Assembly: GCF_000959725.1 (NCBI RefSeq)
Contig: NZ_CP009323.1
Span: 2,542,001 to 2,606,000, forward strand
DNA: 64,000 bases
Direction of reading: 5' to 3'
From: Burkholderia gladioli
GTDB lineage: Bacteria > Pseudomonadota > Gammaproteobacteria > Burkholderiales > Burkholderiaceae
Shown in pieces: positions 20,203-30,259 of the stretch. A program made the translations under genes and the position numbers. The notes beneath the pieces were generated by a model. It did not search any database. It was given only the letters and a program-made list of their open reading frames with translations, and was not told the origin of the DNA. Each line of letters opens with the position of its first letter. The stretch's first letter is position 1.

Positions 20203-21138
20203 ATGACGATTCTGATCATTGCCGAACACGACAACGCCACGATCAAGGCGGCGACGCTGAACACGGTGGCGGCCGCGCAGAAGATCGGCGGCGACATCCA
20301 CGTGCTGGTGGCGGGCGGCAACGCGCAGGGCGCGGCCGACGCGGCGGCGAAGATCGCCGGCGTGGCGAAGGTGCTGCTGGCCGATGCGCCGCAACTGGCC
20401 GAGGGCCTGGCGGAGAACGTGGAAGCCACGGTGCTGAACATCGCGAAGGACTATTCGCACATCCTGGCGCCGGCCACGGCCTACGGCAAGAACGTGGCGC
20501 CGCGCATCGCGGCGAAGCTGGACGTGGCGCAGATCTCGGACATCACGGCAGTGGACAGCGCCGATACCTTCGAGCGCCCGATCTACGCCGGCAACGCGAT
20601 CGCGACGGTGCAGTCGAGCGATGCGATCAAGGTGATCACGGTGCGCTCGACGGGCTTCGATCCGGTGGCGGCCGAAGGCGGCAGCGCATCGGTGGAGAAG
20701 ATCGAGGCGGCGGCCGACAGTGGCAAGTCGCAGTTCGTGAACCGTGAAGTGACCAAGCTCGATCGTCCGGAGCTGACCAGCGCGAACATCATCGTGTCGG
20801 GCGGCCGGGGCCTGGGCAGCGGCGAGAACTACACGAAGGTGCTGGAGCCGCTGGCCGACAAGCTGTCGGCGGCGCTGGGCGCCTCGCGCGCGGCGGTCGA
20901 CGCGGGCTACGTGCCGAACGATTATCAAGTGGGCCAGACGGGCAAGATCGTGGCGCCGCAGTTGTACATCGCGGTGGGCATCTCGGGTGCGATCCAGCAT
21001 CTGGCCGGGATGAAGGACTCGAAGGTGATCGTGGCGATCAACAAGGACGAGGAAGCGCCGATCTTCAGCGTGGCCGACTACGGCATCGTCGGCGACCTGT
21101 TCACGGTGGTGCCGGAGCTGGTGTCCGCGCTCGGCTGA
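20203..21138 (+). CDS. etfA: Electron transfer flavoprotein alpha subunit
   Basis: 311 residues. The C-terminal FAD-binding domain carries [12 protein letters not shown] and the signature-like segment [21 protein letters not shown]. It partners with EtfB. A ggggag ribosome-binding site precedes the ATG. The gene ends shortly before a strong terminator, so etfBA form a two-gene operon. Confidence 0.97.
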   Translation: MTILIIAEHDNATIKAATLNTVAAAQKIGGDIHVLVAGGNAQGAADAAAKIAGVAKVLLADAPQLAEGLAENVEATVLNIAKDYSHILAPATAYGKNVAPRIAAKLDVAQISDITAVDSADTFERPIYAGNAIATVQSSDAIKVITVRSTGFDPVAAEGGSASVEKIEAAADSGKSQFVNREVTKLDRPELTSANIIVSGGRGLGSGENYTKVLEPLADKLSAALGASRAAVDAGYVPNDYQVGQTGKIVAPQLYIAVGISGAIQHLAGMKDSKVIVAINKDEEAPIFSVADYGIVGDLFTVVPELVSALG

Positions 21139-21187
21139 GCCGCGAGCGGCATCGCGCATCGGTGACGAGGCGCTGAGCACCACGACC

Positions 21188-21215
21188 AAGGGGCGCGGCA
21201 AGCGCCCCTTTTTTT
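21188..21215 (+). terminator. Rho-independent terminator after etfA
   Basis: Perfect 9-bp stem AAGGGGCGC / GCGCCCCTT, 5-base loop, seven T. Confidence 0.92.
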
Positions 21216-21245
21216 ACCCATAAGCAGACAGAGGAGAGGAGCACC

Positions 21246-23036
21246 ATGAGCTATATCGCGCCCGTCAAGGACATGCTGTTCGTGATGAAGGAGCTGGCCG
21301 GCATCGACGACGTCGCGAAGCTGCCCGGCTTCGAGGATGCCGGCTTCGACACGGCGCAGGCCGTGCTCGACGAGTCGGCGAAGTTCTGCGGCGAGGTTCT
21401 GGCGCCGCTGAACGTCGAAGGCGACAAGCAGCCGAGCTCATGGAGCCAGGGCGCCGTGACGGCGACGGCCGGTTTCGGCGAAGCCTTCCGCCAGTTCGTG
21501 GCGGGCGGCTGGCAGGGGCTGCAGCATCCCACCGAGTACGACGGCCAGGGCCTGCCCAAGCTGATCGCCACGCCTTGCATCGAGATGCTGAACGCCTCGA
21601 ACCTGTCCTTCGCGCTGTGCCCGCTGCTGACCGACGGCGCGATCGAGGCGCTGCTGACGGCCGGCACCGACGAGCAGAAGACGCGCTACGTGCCGAAGCT
21701 GATCTCGGGCGAGTGGACCGGCACCATGAACCTGACCGAGCCGCAGGCCGGCTCCGACCTCGCGCTGGTGCGCTCGCGCGCCGAGCCGCAGGGCGACGGC
21801 AGCTACAAGGTGTTCGGCACCAAGATCTTCATCACCTGGGGCGAGCACGACATGGCGGACAACATCGTCCACCTGGTGCTGGCGCGCACGCCGAGCGCAC
21901 CCGAGGGCGTGAAGGGCATCTCGCTGTTCATCGTGCCGAAGTTCCTGGTCAAGGAAGACGGCAGCCTCGGCGAGCGCAACGACGTCCATTGCGTGTCGAT
22001 CGAGCACAAGCTCGGCATCAAGGCGAGCCCGACCGCGGTGCTGCAATATGGCGACCACGGCGGCGCGATCGGCTACCTGGTCGGCGAGGAGAACCGCGGC
22101 CTCGAATACATGTTCATCATGATGAACGCTGCGCGCTTCGGCGTCGGCATGCAGGGCATCGGCGTGGCCGACCGCGCCTACCAGAAGGCCGCCGCGTTCG
22201 CCAAGGAGCGCGTGCAGAGCCGCCCGGTGGACGGCTCGGCCAAGCAGTCGGTCACCATCATTCATCATCCCGACGTGCGCCGCATGCTCGGCACCATGCG
22301 CGCGATGACCGAAGGCGCGCGCGCGCTGGCCTATGTCGCCGCCGCGCATAGCGACCAGGCGCACGCGCATCCCGACGCGGCCGAGCGCGCGCGTCACCAG
22401 GCCATCTACGAGTACCTGGTGCCGGTCGTGAAGGGCTGGAGCACCGAGATGGTCAACGAGGTCGCCAGCCTCGGCGTGCAGGTGCACGGCGGCATGGGCT
22501 TCATCGAGGAGACGGGCGCGGCGCAGTACTATCGCGACGCGCGCATCCTGGCGATCTACGAAGGCACCACGGCGATCCAGGCGAACGACCTGGTGGGCCG
22601 CAAGACCGTGCGCGACGGCGGCGCCGTCGCGAAGTCGTTGCTCGCCGGAATCGATGAAACCGTCGAGGCGCTCGGCGCGCAGGACACGCCGGCCTTCGCC
22701 GCGATGCGCCGCCATCTCGCCGACGGCGCGAAGTCGCTGGCGGCCGCGGTCGAGTTCGTGGTCGCCAACACCAAGGGCGATCCGAACGCGGTGTTCCTCG
22801 GCAGCGTTCCCTACCTGAAGCTGGCCGGCATCGTGCTGTGCGGCTGGCAGATGGGACGCGCGTTGCTCGCCGCGCAGGCACGGCGCGCGGACGATCCGGC
22901 CTTCCACGACGCGAAGATCGCGATCGCGCAGTTCTATGCCCAGCACGTGCTGGTGCAGGCGCCGGCGATCGCCGCGTCGATCGTCAGCGCGACCGGCCAG
23001 GACAGCGTGCTGGCGCTGACCGAGGACCAGTTCTGA
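21246..23036 (+). CDS. Acyl-CoA dehydrogenase (DmdC/AidB-like long form)
   Basis: 596-residue FAD enzyme, longer than classical acyl-CoA dehydrogenases because of an N-terminal extension (MSYIAPVKDMLFVMKEL) and an extra C-terminal domain from about residue 465. MNLTEPQAGSDL marks the FAD-binding region, and the likely catalytic base is the Glu in YEGTTAIQ (about residue 440). The architecture matches proteins annotated as 3-methylmercaptopropionyl-CoA dehydrogenase; the true acyl substrate is not decided by sequence. Its electrons should pass to the upstream EtfBA. A good gagaggag-like site precedes the ATG. Confidence 0.88.
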   Translation: MSYIAPVKDMLFVMKELAGIDDVAKLPGFEDAGFDTAQAVLDESAKFCGEVLAPLNVEGDKQPSSWSQGAVTATAGFGEAFRQFVAGGWQGLQHPTEYDGQGLPKLIATPCIEMLNASNLSFALCPLLTDGAIEALLTAGTDEQKTRYVPKLISGEWTGTMNLTEPQAGSDLALVRSRAEPQGDGSYKVFGTKIFITWGEHDMADNIVHLVLARTPSAPEGVKGISLFIVPKFLVKEDGSLGERNDVHCVSIEHKLGIKASPTAVLQYGDHGGAIGYLVGEENRGLEYMFIMMNAARFGVGMQGIGVADRAYQKAAAFAKERVQSRPVDGSAKQSVTIIHHPDVRRMLGTMRAMTEGARALAYVAAAHSDQAHAHPDAAERARHQAIYEYLVPVVKGWSTEMVNEVASLGVQVHGGMGFIEETGAAQYYRDARILAIYEGTTAIQANDLVGRKTVRDGGAVAKSLLAGIDETVEALGAQDTPAFAAMRRHLADGAKSLAAAVEFVVANTKGDPNAVFLGSVPYLKLAGIVLCGWQMGRALLAAQARRADDPAFHDAKIAIAQFYAQHVLVQAPAIAASIVSATGQDSVLALTEDQF

Positions 23037-23088
23037 GGAAGGCTGTTTCGTCCTGCCGGGGCCGGCGGCTCGGCGGGACGCAAAAATG

Positions 23089-23118
23089 AAGAAGGGCACC
23101 CTTGCGGGTGCCCTTCTT
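23089..23118. terminator. Bidirectional terminator between acyl-CoA dehydrogenase gene and dadA
   Basis: Perfect 13-bp stem AAGAAGGGCACCC / GGGTGCCCTTCTT with a TTGC loop, placed between convergent genes. The flanking T run is short on the plus side and there are five A (T on the minus strand) upstream. Confidence 0.85.
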
Positions 23119-23143
23119 GCATCGAGCCGGTGCTATGCCGTGC

Positions 23144-24430
23144 TCAGGCGTAGGCGGGGCGCGGCTTGCCGACGGTCTCGTCGAGATAGCGGTGGACCGA
23201 CAGGTCGTCGGCCTGGATCGCCGGCTTCTTGCCCGACATCAGGTCGGCCAGCAACTGGCCCGAGCCGCAGGACATGGTCCAGCCCAGCGTGCCGTGGCCG
23301 GTGTTCAGGAACAGGTTCGGCACGGGGGTGCGGCCGACGATCGGCGTGCCGTCCGGCGTCATCGGGCGCAGGCCGGTCCAGAAGCTGGCCTTCGAGGTAT
23401 CGCCGCCGCCCGGGAACAGGTCGTTGACGCACATTTCGAGCGTCTCGCGACGGGCCTGGTTCAGGCGCTTGTCGAAGCCGGCGATCTCGGCCATGCCGCC
23501 CACGCGGATGCGCGAGTCGAAACGCGTGATCGCGATCTTGTAGGTCTCGTCGAGCACGGTCGACACCGGCGCGGCGGCCGCGTCGACGATCGGCGCCGTG
23601 ATCGAATAACCCTTGAGCGGGTAGACCGGGATCTTGACGATGTTCGACAGGAAGCGCGTCGAATACGAGCCGAGCGCGACCACGTAGGCATCGCCGCGCA
23701 CCAGCTCGCCGCCGCATTGCACGCCGGCGATCCGGCCGCCGGCGATCGCCAGTGCGTCGATCGGCGTGTTGTAGCGGAACTGCACGCCGAGCTCCTCGGC
23801 CATCGCCGCCAGGCGCGTGGTGAACAACTGGCAGTCGCCGGTTTCGTCGCCGGGCAGGCGCAGGCCGCCGGTCAGCTTGTGCGAGACCGCGGCGAGCGCC
23901 GGCTCGGCATTCTTCAACTGGTCGGCCGTCAGCAGTTCGAACGGCACGTTCGCGTCGCGCAGCACCGCGATGTCCTTCGCGGCACCGTCGAATTGCGCCT
24001 GGGTGCGGAACAGTTGCAGCGTGCCGCCGGTGCGTCCTTCGTAGGCGATGCCGGTGTCGGCGCGCAGCGCCTGGAAGCAGTCGCGGCTGTATTCGGCCAG
24101 GCGCACCATGCGGCCCTTGTTGACCGCATAACGCTCGGCGGTGCAGTTGCGCAGCATCTGCCACATCCACTGCAACTGGAAGCGCGTGCCGTCCAGACGG
24201 ATCGCCAGCGGCGCATGCTTCTCGAACATCCACTTGACGGCCTTCAGCGGCACGCCGGGCGCGGCCCAGGGGGCGGCGTAGCCGGGCGAGATCTGGCCAG
24301 CGTTGGCAAAGCTCGTCTCGAGCGCGGGGCCCGCCTCGCGGTCGATCACCGTCACCTCATGGCCGGCGCGTGCCAGATAATAGGCGCTCGTCACGCCCAC
24401 CACGCCGCTTCCCAGAATCACCACACGCAT
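23144..24430 (-). CDS. dadA: D-amino acid dehydrogenase small subunit
   Basis: 428-residue FAD-dependent DAO-family enzyme. The dinucleotide motif LGSGVVG is at residues 6-12, followed by the DadA-typical [22 protein letters not shown]. It oxidises D-alanine and other D-amino acids to keto acids, feeding electrons to the respiratory chain at the inner membrane. TGGAGC lies before ATG 24430. It is divergent from an lrp gene that most likely controls it, as for dadA/lrp pairs elsewhere. Confidence 0.94.
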   Translation of the reverse strand: MRVVILGSGVVGVTSAYYLARAGHEVTVIDREAGPALETSFANAGQISPGYAAPWAAPGVPLKAVKWMFEKHAPLAIRLDGTRFQLQWMWQMLRNCTAERYAVNKGRMVRLAEYSRDCFQALRADTGIAYEGRTGGTLQLFRTQAQFDGAAKDIAVLRDANVPFELLTADQLKNAEPALAAVSHKLTGGLRLPGDETGDCQLFTTRLAAMAEELGVQFRYNTPIDALAIAGGRIAGVQCGGELVRGDAYVVALGSYSTRFLSNIVKIPVYPLKGYSITAPIVDAAAAPVSTVLDETYKIAITRFDSRIRVGGMAEIAGFDKRLNQARRETLEMCVNDLFPGGGDTSKASFWTGLRPMTPDGTPIVGRTPVPNLFLNTGHGTLGWTMSCGSGQLLADLMSGKKPAIQADDLSVHRYLDETVGKPRPAYA

Positions 24431-24575
24431 AGCTGCTCCAGACGAAAAAAAGCGGAACCCGCCGGGGGCGTTGCCACGCCACTGCCTGCACGTTCCGACC
24501 TGGTTTTTTTCGCTATGGTATTGTCGACGTCCCAGTTTTTGTTATTGTATTTTTTCGATTTTCAGAAAAAACAGC
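24431..24575. promoter_or_regulatory. Divergent dadA/lrp control region
   Basis: 145 bases, with the part next to lrp (about 24497-24572) strikingly AT-rich, including runs of T around TTTTTTCGATTTT. Lrp-type regulators prefer such DNA, so Lrp binding here to control both genes is expected but not shown by a clear consensus. Confidence 0.45.
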
Positions 24576-25064
24576 ATGAGAACTCAACGTCAACCGGTAC
24601 GCGCGCTGGACAAGCTGGACCGCCGGATCCTGCGCCTGCTGCAACAGGACGGCCGCATGGCGATGAAGGACCTGGCCGAGCAGGTCGGCCTGACCGTCAC
24701 GCCCTGCATCGAGCGCGTGCGCCGCATGGAGCGCGACGGCGTGATCACCGGCTATCACGCGCGCGTCGACCCGGCCCAGCTTGGCGCGGCGCTGCTGGTG
24801 TTCGTCGAGATCACGCTCGACCACAAGAGCGGCAACATGTTCGAGCAGTTCCGTCGCGAGGTGATGAAGATCGACGAAGTGCTCGAGTGCCACCTGGTGT
24901 CGGGTGATTTCGACTATCTGATCAAGGCCCGCATCGGCGAGATGGCAGATTACCGCAAGCTGCTCGGCGACATCCTGCTGCAACTGCCTGGGGCCGTGCA
25001 GTCGAAGAGTTATGTGGTGATGGAGGAGATCAAGGAAACGCTGAGCATCGCCGTCGACGACTGA
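24576..25064 (+). CDS. Lrp/AsnC-family transcriptional regulator
   Basis: 162 residues. The N-terminal winged HTH (LDKLDRRILRLLQQDGRMAMKDLAEQVGLTVTPCIERV) is followed by a RAM/Lrp effector domain with the GDFDYLIK segment. Its place divergent from dadA suggests it is the alanine-sensing activator of D-amino acid catabolism. The start at 24576 (MRTQRQPVRALDKLD) is the first ATG after the AT-rich leader; the upstream purine run is weak. Confidence 0.93.
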   Translation: MRTQRQPVRALDKLDRRILRLLQQDGRMAMKDLAEQVGLTVTPCIERVRRMERDGVITGYHARVDPAQLGAALLVFVEITLDHKSGNMFEQFRREVMKIDEVLECHLVSGDFDYLIKARIGEMADYRKLLGDILLQLPGAVQSKSYVVMEEIKETLSIAVDD

Positions 25065-25128
25065 TCGCGGCCGGCCCGCGCCCGAATCGTCGAACGGCCG
25101 GAATCCGGCTTGGCAGCGCGCGTCGGAA

Positions 25129-25148
25129 TACTGTATAAATACACAGTA
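25129..25148. promoter_or_regulatory. LexA (SOS) box over the promoter of the radical SAM gene
   Basis: TACTGTATAAATACACAGTA matches the E. coli SOS box TACTGTATATATATACAGTA at 18 of 20 positions and has the strict CTGT-N8-ACAG core (25131-25146). It overlaps the -10 box TATAAA (25134-25139) of a promoter with TTGGCA (25110-25115) at an 18-bp spacing, 49 bases before the next gene. Confidence 0.85.
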
Positions 25149-25196
25149 TCTGGCGCGGCAATATTTCGCTTGCGCCTGCCGTGACGAAGAGGCGTG

Positions 25197-26315
25197 ATGA
25201 GCGATCGATCCGATACCGAATATCCGGTGGCGCCGCCCGTGCCGCGCAAGGGGCGCGGCGCCGTGGGCAACCTGCAGGGCCGCTACGAGACCGACCAGCG
25301 AGAAGGTGTCGACGACGGCTGGCTCGGCGAGGACGACGAGGCGCGTCCCGCGCTGCGCACCCAGGTGTTCGACGAGCGCGCCAAGAGCATCCTGACGCGC
25401 AACGCCTCGCCCGATATTCCCTTCAATGTCTCACTGAATCCGTATCGCGGCTGCGAGCATGGTTGCATCTACTGTTTCGCGCGGCCGACCCACAGCTACC
25501 TCGGCCTGTCGCCGGGCCTCGATTTCGAGAGTCGGATCTACGCCAAGGTCAATGCGGCGGAACTGCTGGAGCGCGAGCTCGGCAAGCGCGGCTACGTGCC
25601 CGAGCCGATCGCGCTCGGCGTCAATACCGACGCCTACCAGCCCTGCGAGCGCGAGCGTCGCATCACGCGCGAGGTGATCCAGGTGATGCACGATCACGGC
25701 CAGCCCTTCGCGGCGATCACCAAGTCCTCGCTGATCGAGCGGGATCTCGACCTGCTCGCGCCGATGGCAGAACGCGGCCAGGTGATGGCGGCAGTCACGA
25801 TCACCACGCTCGACGCCGACCTGGCGCGCGCGCTGGAGCCGCGCGCGGCCACGCCTTCGCGTCGGTTGCGCACGATCCGCGCGCTGGCCGAGGCGGGCGT
25901 GCCGGTCGGGGTCAGCATCGCGCCGGTGATCCCGTTCGTCACCGAGCCCGACATGGAGCGCGTGCTGGAGGCCTGCTTCGAGGCCGGCGCCACCCATGCG
26001 AGCTACATCGTGCTGCGCCTGCCCTGGGAGGTGGCGCCGCTGTTCCGCGAGTGGCTGGGCGCGCATTTCCCCGACCGGGCCGAGCGTGTGATGGCGCGGG
26101 TGCGCGACATGCGCGGCGGCAAGGACTACGAGTCCGATTTCGCCAGCCGGATGAAGGGGGAAGGATTGTGGGCCGACCTGCTGAAGCAGCGCTTCCAGAA
26201 GGCGGTCAAGCGTCTCGGGCTCAACGAGCGCACGCGCGGCATCCTCGATTTCACGCAGTTCCGCGCGCCCGAGCAGCCGAAGGCGCCGGCCACGCCGCAA
26301 CTGAGCCTGTTCTAG
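25197..26315 (+). CDS. Radical SAM protein (PA0069 / SplB-like family), SOS-regulated
   Basis: 372 residues. The [4Fe-4S]/SAM motif CEHGCIYC (CxxxCxxC) is preceded by NPYRG and followed by FARPTHSYLGLSPGLDFES, the layout of the PA0069 family, distantly like spore photoproduct lyase. ATG 25197 follows a GAAGAGG ribosome-binding site. The product is probably cytoplasmic. No substrate is known to me; the LexA box in its promoter implies a role after DNA damage. The coding region ends 18 bases before the convergent TM2 gene. Confidence 0.88.
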   Translation: MSDRSDTEYPVAPPVPRKGRGAVGNLQGRYETDQREGVDDGWLGEDDEARPALRTQVFDERAKSILTRNASPDIPFNVSLNPYRGCEHGCIYCFARPTHSYLGLSPGLDFESRIYAKVNAAELLERELGKRGYVPEPIALGVNTDAYQPCERERRITREVIQVMHDHGQPFAAITKSSLIERDLDLLAPMAERGQVMAAVTITTLDADLARALEPRAATPSRRLRTIRALAEAGVPVGVSIAPVIPFVTEPDMERVLEACFEAGATHASYIVLRLPWEVAPLFREWLGAHFPDRAERVMARVRDMRGGKDYESDFASRMKGEGLWADLLKQRFQKAVKRLGLNERTRGILDFTQFRAPEQPKAPATPQLSLF

Positions 26316-26333
26316 GCAGCTTGTCTCGGCCGC

Positions 26334-26792
26334 TTATTGCGATAGCTCCCTGGCGGCCTGTACCTGCGATTCGAAGTAGGTCTGGAACGACAGCGCCAGC
26401 GCCGTCATCAGCAGGAAGGCGCCGATCAGCAGCGAGAAGATCACCACGAAGATCACGGTCCAGCCCGAGCGACTGCTTTGCTCGCTTTGCGCATTGAATT
26501 GCGCATCCCACTTCTCGTCGGCGCGCAGCCCGTAGACGATCGCGGTCAGGAAGGCGGCGAACAGCGAGATCGCGCCGGGCACCGCCAGGCACCAGCCGAG
26601 CAGCGAGGCGCGCGCGGTGGCGACGAGCAGCAGCAGGCCCGGCACGCCCAGCACGATGCCGAGCAGGTGCGCCCAGCCGACCGGGTCGCGCTGTCCATAT
26701 AGATAGAAGCGATGCGCGCCGAGCGAGCCGAACAGGAAGGCAAGGGCGGCGGCGAGGGTCTTCGAGCGGAAACGCGGCGACTGGGATGGCAT
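26334..26792 (-). CDS. TM2-domain membrane protein
   Basis: 152 residues. An N-terminal TM2 domain (KTLAAALAFLFGSLGAHRFYLYG, then a second helix at about 42-58) is followed by another helix pair around 65-88 and a further C-terminal one (about 112-136). The GxxGxHRFYLG-type turn is the family mark. Function is unknown; it lies in the inner membrane and is convergent with the radical SAM gene. Confidence 0.8.
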   Translation of the reverse strand: MPSQSPRFRSKTLAAALAFLFGSLGAHRFYLYGQRDPVGWAHLLGIVLGVPGLLLLVATARASLLGWCLAVPGAISLFAAFLTAIVYGLRADEKWDAQFNAQSEQSSRSGWTVIFVVIFSLLIGAFLLMTALALSFQTYFESQVQAARELSQ

Positions 26793-26910
26793 GGCGGACC
26801 GGGGCAGGGGCGGCGCGAATGGGGCTTTCGAGGTTCAGGGCGGCATCGCCACCGGGGCGATGCCGTCAGCCATTCTACGATGCGATGGAGGGTCGGTCAC
26901 CCGGCCGCGC

Positions 26911-28116
26911 TCAGTGTCCGGTATAAGTGATCCGGTAGATCGCGTTGGCGTAGTCGTCGCTGATCAGCAGCGAGCCGTCGGGCAGCGGCAGCACGTCGGC
27001 CGGGCGTCCCCAGACCTGCTCGCCCGGCTGCAGCCAGCCCTGCGCGAACACCTCCATGCGTGGCTTGCCGCCGTCCGGGCCGGTGCTCACGCGCACCACG
27101 CGGTAGCCGGACTTGCTGCTGCGGTTCCAGGAGCCATGCTCGGCGATGAAGATCGTGTTGCGATAGTCGGCCGGGAACATCGAGCCGGTATAGAAACGCA
27201 TGCCGAGCGCGGCGACGTGCGCGCCCAGCTTCAGCGCCGGCGGCGTGAAGCCGCTGCAGGGGTGGCCCTTGCCGTATTGCGGGTCGGCTACGTCGCCGGC
27301 GTGGCAATAGGGATAGCCGAAGTCGAGGCCGGCGCGCGGGGCGTGGTTCAGTTCATCGTCGGGGACGTCGTCGCCGAGCATGTCGCGGCCATTGTCGGTG
27401 AACCAGAGTTCGTGTGTGACGGGGTGCCAGTCGAAGCCCACCGTATTGCGCACGCCGCGCGCGAAGCGCTGGTAGTCGCTGCCGTCGGCGTTCATGCGCC
27501 CGATCATCGCGTAGCGGTCGCGATCCGGTTCGCAGATGTTGCAGGGCGCGCCAACCGGAACGTAGAGCTTGCCGTCCGGCCCGAAGGCGATGAATTTCCA
27601 GCCATGCTGCCGTTCGCTCGGCAACTTGTCGGTGACGACCACGGGCTTGGGCGGCTGGTCGAGCCGCTCGTCGACGCCGTCGAGTCGCAGGATCCGCGAG
27701 ATCGCGGAAATATAGAGGGCGCCGTCGCGCCAGGCTACGCCGACCGGCATCTCCAGCCCGCTGGCCACCACGTGGCGCGCGACCACGCGGCCGTCGCGAA
27801 CCGTCAGCGCATGCACGCTGCCCTCGGTGGAGCCCACGTACAGGATGCCGCGCGGCGACCAGGCCATTTCGCGGGCATTGGCGAGATCGGCCGCGAACAC
27901 CTCGGCGTGGAAGCCCGGCGGCAGCTTGAGCCGTTCGACGGGCGGCGGCGCGGCTTCGGCAAGGCTTGTTGCCAGGACCAGACAGGCGGCCAGGCAGGCG
28001 GCACCGGCGGCCCGCAGGCGCCGCGGCGCGGCGGCGAAGCGGCGGCTGGTAGGCGCGAGACGCGGCGAGAGGCGTGAGGTGACACGTGGGACGAGGCGGG
28101 GGGCTGGAGCGCGCAT
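26911..28116 (-). CDS. Sorbosone/glucose dehydrogenase-like (PQQ-type beta-propeller) exported protein
   Basis: About 401 residues from ATG 28116. A long Arg-rich n-region and hydrophobic core end at SLAEA|APPP, giving a secreted or periplasmic protein. The body is a six-bladed propeller with the soluble-aldose/L-sorbosone dehydrogenase pattern: VYVGSTEG-like (LYVGSTEGSVHAL), GPDGKLYVPVGAPCNIC, WFTDNGRDMLGDDVPDDELN, FIAEHGSWNRS and DDYANAIYRITY. The enzyme class oxidises sugars with PQQ. The substrate is unknown. The open frame extends to 28701, but upstream codons are not protein-like, so the later ATG is chosen. Confidence 0.85.
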   Translation of the reverse strand: MRAPAPRLVPRVTSRLSPRLAPTSRRFAAAPRRLRAAGAACLAACLVLATSLAEAAPPPVERLKLPPGFHAEVFAADLANAREMAWSPRGILYVGSTEGSVHALTVRDGRVVARHVVASGLEMPVGVAWRDGALYISAISRILRLDGVDERLDQPPKPVVVTDKLPSERQHGWKFIAFGPDGKLYVPVGAPCNICEPDRDRYAMIGRMNADGSDYQRFARGVRNTVGFDWHPVTHELWFTDNGRDMLGDDVPDDELNHAPRAGLDFGYPYCHAGDVADPQYGKGHPCSGFTPPALKLGAHVAALGMRFYTGSMFPADYRNTIFIAEHGSWNRSSKSGYRVVRVSTGPDGGKPRMEVFAQGWLQPGEQVWGRPADVLPLPDGSLLISDDYANAIYRITYTGH

Positions 28117-28231
28117 GGACGATCCGGGAAGAGCGTGCGCGGCGGCACGGTCCAGCAAGTGTAGGCGCTCGGGCGGGAATCGGCAGCCGGCCGGTTTTTC
28201 GGGGCCCCGCGCTTTTTTGTACGGTAAGTGT

Positions 28232-28260
28232 TTGTTATGCCGTCGGTTTCCAGCTATAAT
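28232..28260 (+). promoter_or_regulatory. Strong sigma-70 promoter for rpsP-rimM-trmD-rplS
   Basis: TTGTTA (28232-28237), 17-bp spacer, consensus TATAAT (28255-28260), 46 bases before the rpsP start. Confidence 0.85.
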
Positions 28261-28305
28261 CGCGTGTTTCAGCAGTTTCGAACCCGGTTTTCCGAAGGAC
28301 TTCAT

Positions 28306-28560
28306 ATGGTTATCATCCGTCTGGCTCGCGGCGGCTCGAAGAAGCGCCCGTTCTACAACATCGTCGCTACCGATTCGCGCAACCGTCGTGACGGCCGTTT
28401 CATCGAGCGCGTCGGCTTCTACAACCCGGTCGCCACCAAGGGCGAATCGCTGCGTATCGCCCAGGATCGCCTGACGTACTGGCAAGGCGTTGGCGCACAA
28501 CTGTCGCCGACCGTCGCCCGCCTCGTGAAGGAAGCGGCAAAGGCACAACCGGCCGCCTAA
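28306..28560 (+). CDS. rpsP: 30S ribosomal protein S16
   Basis: 84 residues beginning [20 protein letters not shown], the S16 signature. GAAGGA precedes the ATG by 7-8 bases. It is first gene of the conserved rpsP-rimM-trmD-rplS operon. Confidence 0.98.
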   Translation: MVIIRLARGGSKKRPFYNIVATDSRNRRDGRFIERVGFYNPVATKGESLRIAQDRLTYWQGVGAQLSPTVARLVKEAAKAQPAA

Positions 28561-28607
28561 GTCATATGGCGCCGTTTTCCGGTGGTCGCGGCCGCGAGGT
28601 GGTCTGA

Positions 28608-29321
28608 ATGTCCGGTCACGATTCATCCGGTGATGCAAAGCGCGGCACACGCGAAGCCTCGACGTTTGGCGTGTTCGTCCGCAAGCCGGCAGAGCGCGCA
28701 CCCGCCAAGGGTGGCGCGAAACCGGAGGCAGCAGGTGACAAGCCGGTCCCGAGTTCGGAACGCCTCGCCGCGGCGCAGTCCTGGCCCGACGATGCGGTCG
28801 AGGTCGGCGCGATCGTCGATGCCTACGGCCTGAAGGGCTGGGTCAAGATCGCACCGCATGCCGGTGCCGGTCGCGGCGGCGATGCGCTGCTGAAGGCCCG
28901 TACCTGGTGGTTCGAGAAGGGCGCCGAGCGCCTGGCAGTCGGCATCACGCAATCCAAGTTCCACAGCGATACCGTCGTCGCGCATCTGGCCGGCCTGGCC
29001 GATCGCGATCAGGCGCTGGCCTTGCGTGGCTACCGCGTCTACGTGCGTCGCGAGGATTTCCCGGCGCTCGACGCGGACGAATTCTACTGGGTCGACCTGA
29101 TCGGCCTGGATGTCGTCAACGAGGCGGGTGTCGAACTCGGCCGCGTCGGCGACATGATCGACAACGGCGTGCACTCGATCATGCGGGTCGACTATCCGGC
29201 CAGCGGCAAGGATGGCAAGCCCGTGCGCGGCGAGCGGCTGATCCCGTTCGTCGGCGTGTACGTGAAGACGGTCGATCAGGCGGCGAAGCGTATCGTCGTC
29301 GATTGGGAAGCCGATTACTGA
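28608..29321 (+). CDS. rimM: Ribosome maturation factor RimM
   Basis: 237 residues. The first ~60 are a hydrophilic, low-complexity extension not found in E. coli RimM; the conserved domain starts at [18 protein letters not shown] and ends with the PRC-barrel half ([11 protein letters not shown]...[12 protein letters not shown]). RimM binds S19 and is needed for 30S head maturation and 16S processing. It sits between rpsP and trmD as in most bacteria. Confidence 0.95.
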   Translation: MSGHDSSGDAKRGTREASTFGVFVRKPAERAPAKGGAKPEAAGDKPVPSSERLAAAQSWPDDAVEVGAIVDAYGLKGWVKIAPHAGAGRGGDALLKARTWWFEKGAERLAVGITQSKFHSDTVVAHLAGLADRDQALALRGYRVYVRREDFPALDADEFYWVDLIGLDVVNEAGVELGRVGDMIDNGVHSIMRVDYPASGKDGKPVRGERLIPFVGVYVKTVDQAAKRIVVDWEADY

Positions 29322-29346
29322 AATGAACGACGCAAAGGAGCGCGCG

Positions 29347-30120
29347 ATGCAGTTCGATGTCGTCACGCTCTTTCCCGAGATGTTCCATGCGCTGACCGAC
29401 TGGGGTATCACCAGCCGGGCCGTCAAGCAGGGGCGTTTCGGCTTGCGCACGTGGAACCCGCGCGATTTCACGACCGACAATTACCGCACGGTCGACGATC
29501 GTCCCTACGGCGGCGGGCCCGGCATGGTGATGCTGGCCAAGCCGCTGGAAGCGGCGATCGGCGCGGCGAAGGCCGCGCAGGCGGAGCAGGGGATCGCGTC
29601 CACGCGGGTCGTGATGATGTCGCCGCAAGGCGCGCCGCTCACCCATGAACGGGTGGTGCGGATGGCCGACGAGCCTGGCGTGGTGCTGCTTTGCGGCCGC
29701 TACGAGGCGATCGACCAGCGTCTGCTCGATCGTTGCGTCGACGAGGAAATCAGCCTCGGCGATTTCGTGCTGTCGGGCGGTGAACTGCCGGCGATGGCCT
29801 TGATGGATGCGGTGGTGCGGCTCTTGCCCGGCGTGCTGAACGACGCGCAATCGGCCGTGCAGGACAGCTTCGTCGATGGCCTGCTTGATTGCCCGCATTA
29901 CACGCGTCCCGAGGAGTACGACGGCGTGCGCGTGCCCGATGTGCTGCTCGGCGGCCATCACGCGGAAATCGAGAAGTGGCGGCGCCAGGAAGCGTTGCGC
30001 AATACGTGGTTGAAGCGCCCCGACCTGATCGAACGGGCGCGCAGCCAGCAGTTGTTGAGTCGGGCCGACGAGGTCTGGCTCGCAAGTCTCGCGAAGGCCG
30101 CGAGGAAGGCCTCGACCTGA
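29347..30120 (+). CDS. trmD: tRNA (guanine-N1)-methyltransferase
   Basis: 257-residue SPOUT enzyme making m1G37 in tRNAs that read CNN codons, preventing +1 frameshifting. The trefoil-knot SAM site reads [12 protein letters not shown] and [10 protein letters not shown] is intact. ATG 29347 is preferred because AAAGGAG (29334-29340) is six bases upstream; an in-frame ATG at 29323, overlapping the rimM stop, would add eight residues (MNDAKERA). Confidence 0.96.
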   Translation: MQFDVVTLFPEMFHALTDWGITSRAVKQGRFGLRTWNPRDFTTDNYRTVDDRPYGGGPGMVMLAKPLEAAIGAAKAAQAEQGIASTRVVMMSPQGAPLTHERVVRMADEPGVVLLCGRYEAIDQRLLDRCVDEEISLGDFVLSGGELPAMALMDAVVRLLPGVLNDAQSAVQDSFVDGLLDCPHYTRPEEYDGVRVPDVLLGGHHAEIEKWRRQEALRNTWLKRPDLIERARSQQLLSRADEVWLASLAKAARKAST

Positions 30121-30259
30121 GGCGTTCCGGCGGCGCTCCGGGAACCAAGGCGGTGTCGCGCACGCGTGCGCGACACCAGTTGTGAATCCATCCTCTATCG
30201 GGGCCGAGTCTGGGAACGGACGGGCGCAAACGCCGACAAGATGGCATTGGGAGTCAGTA

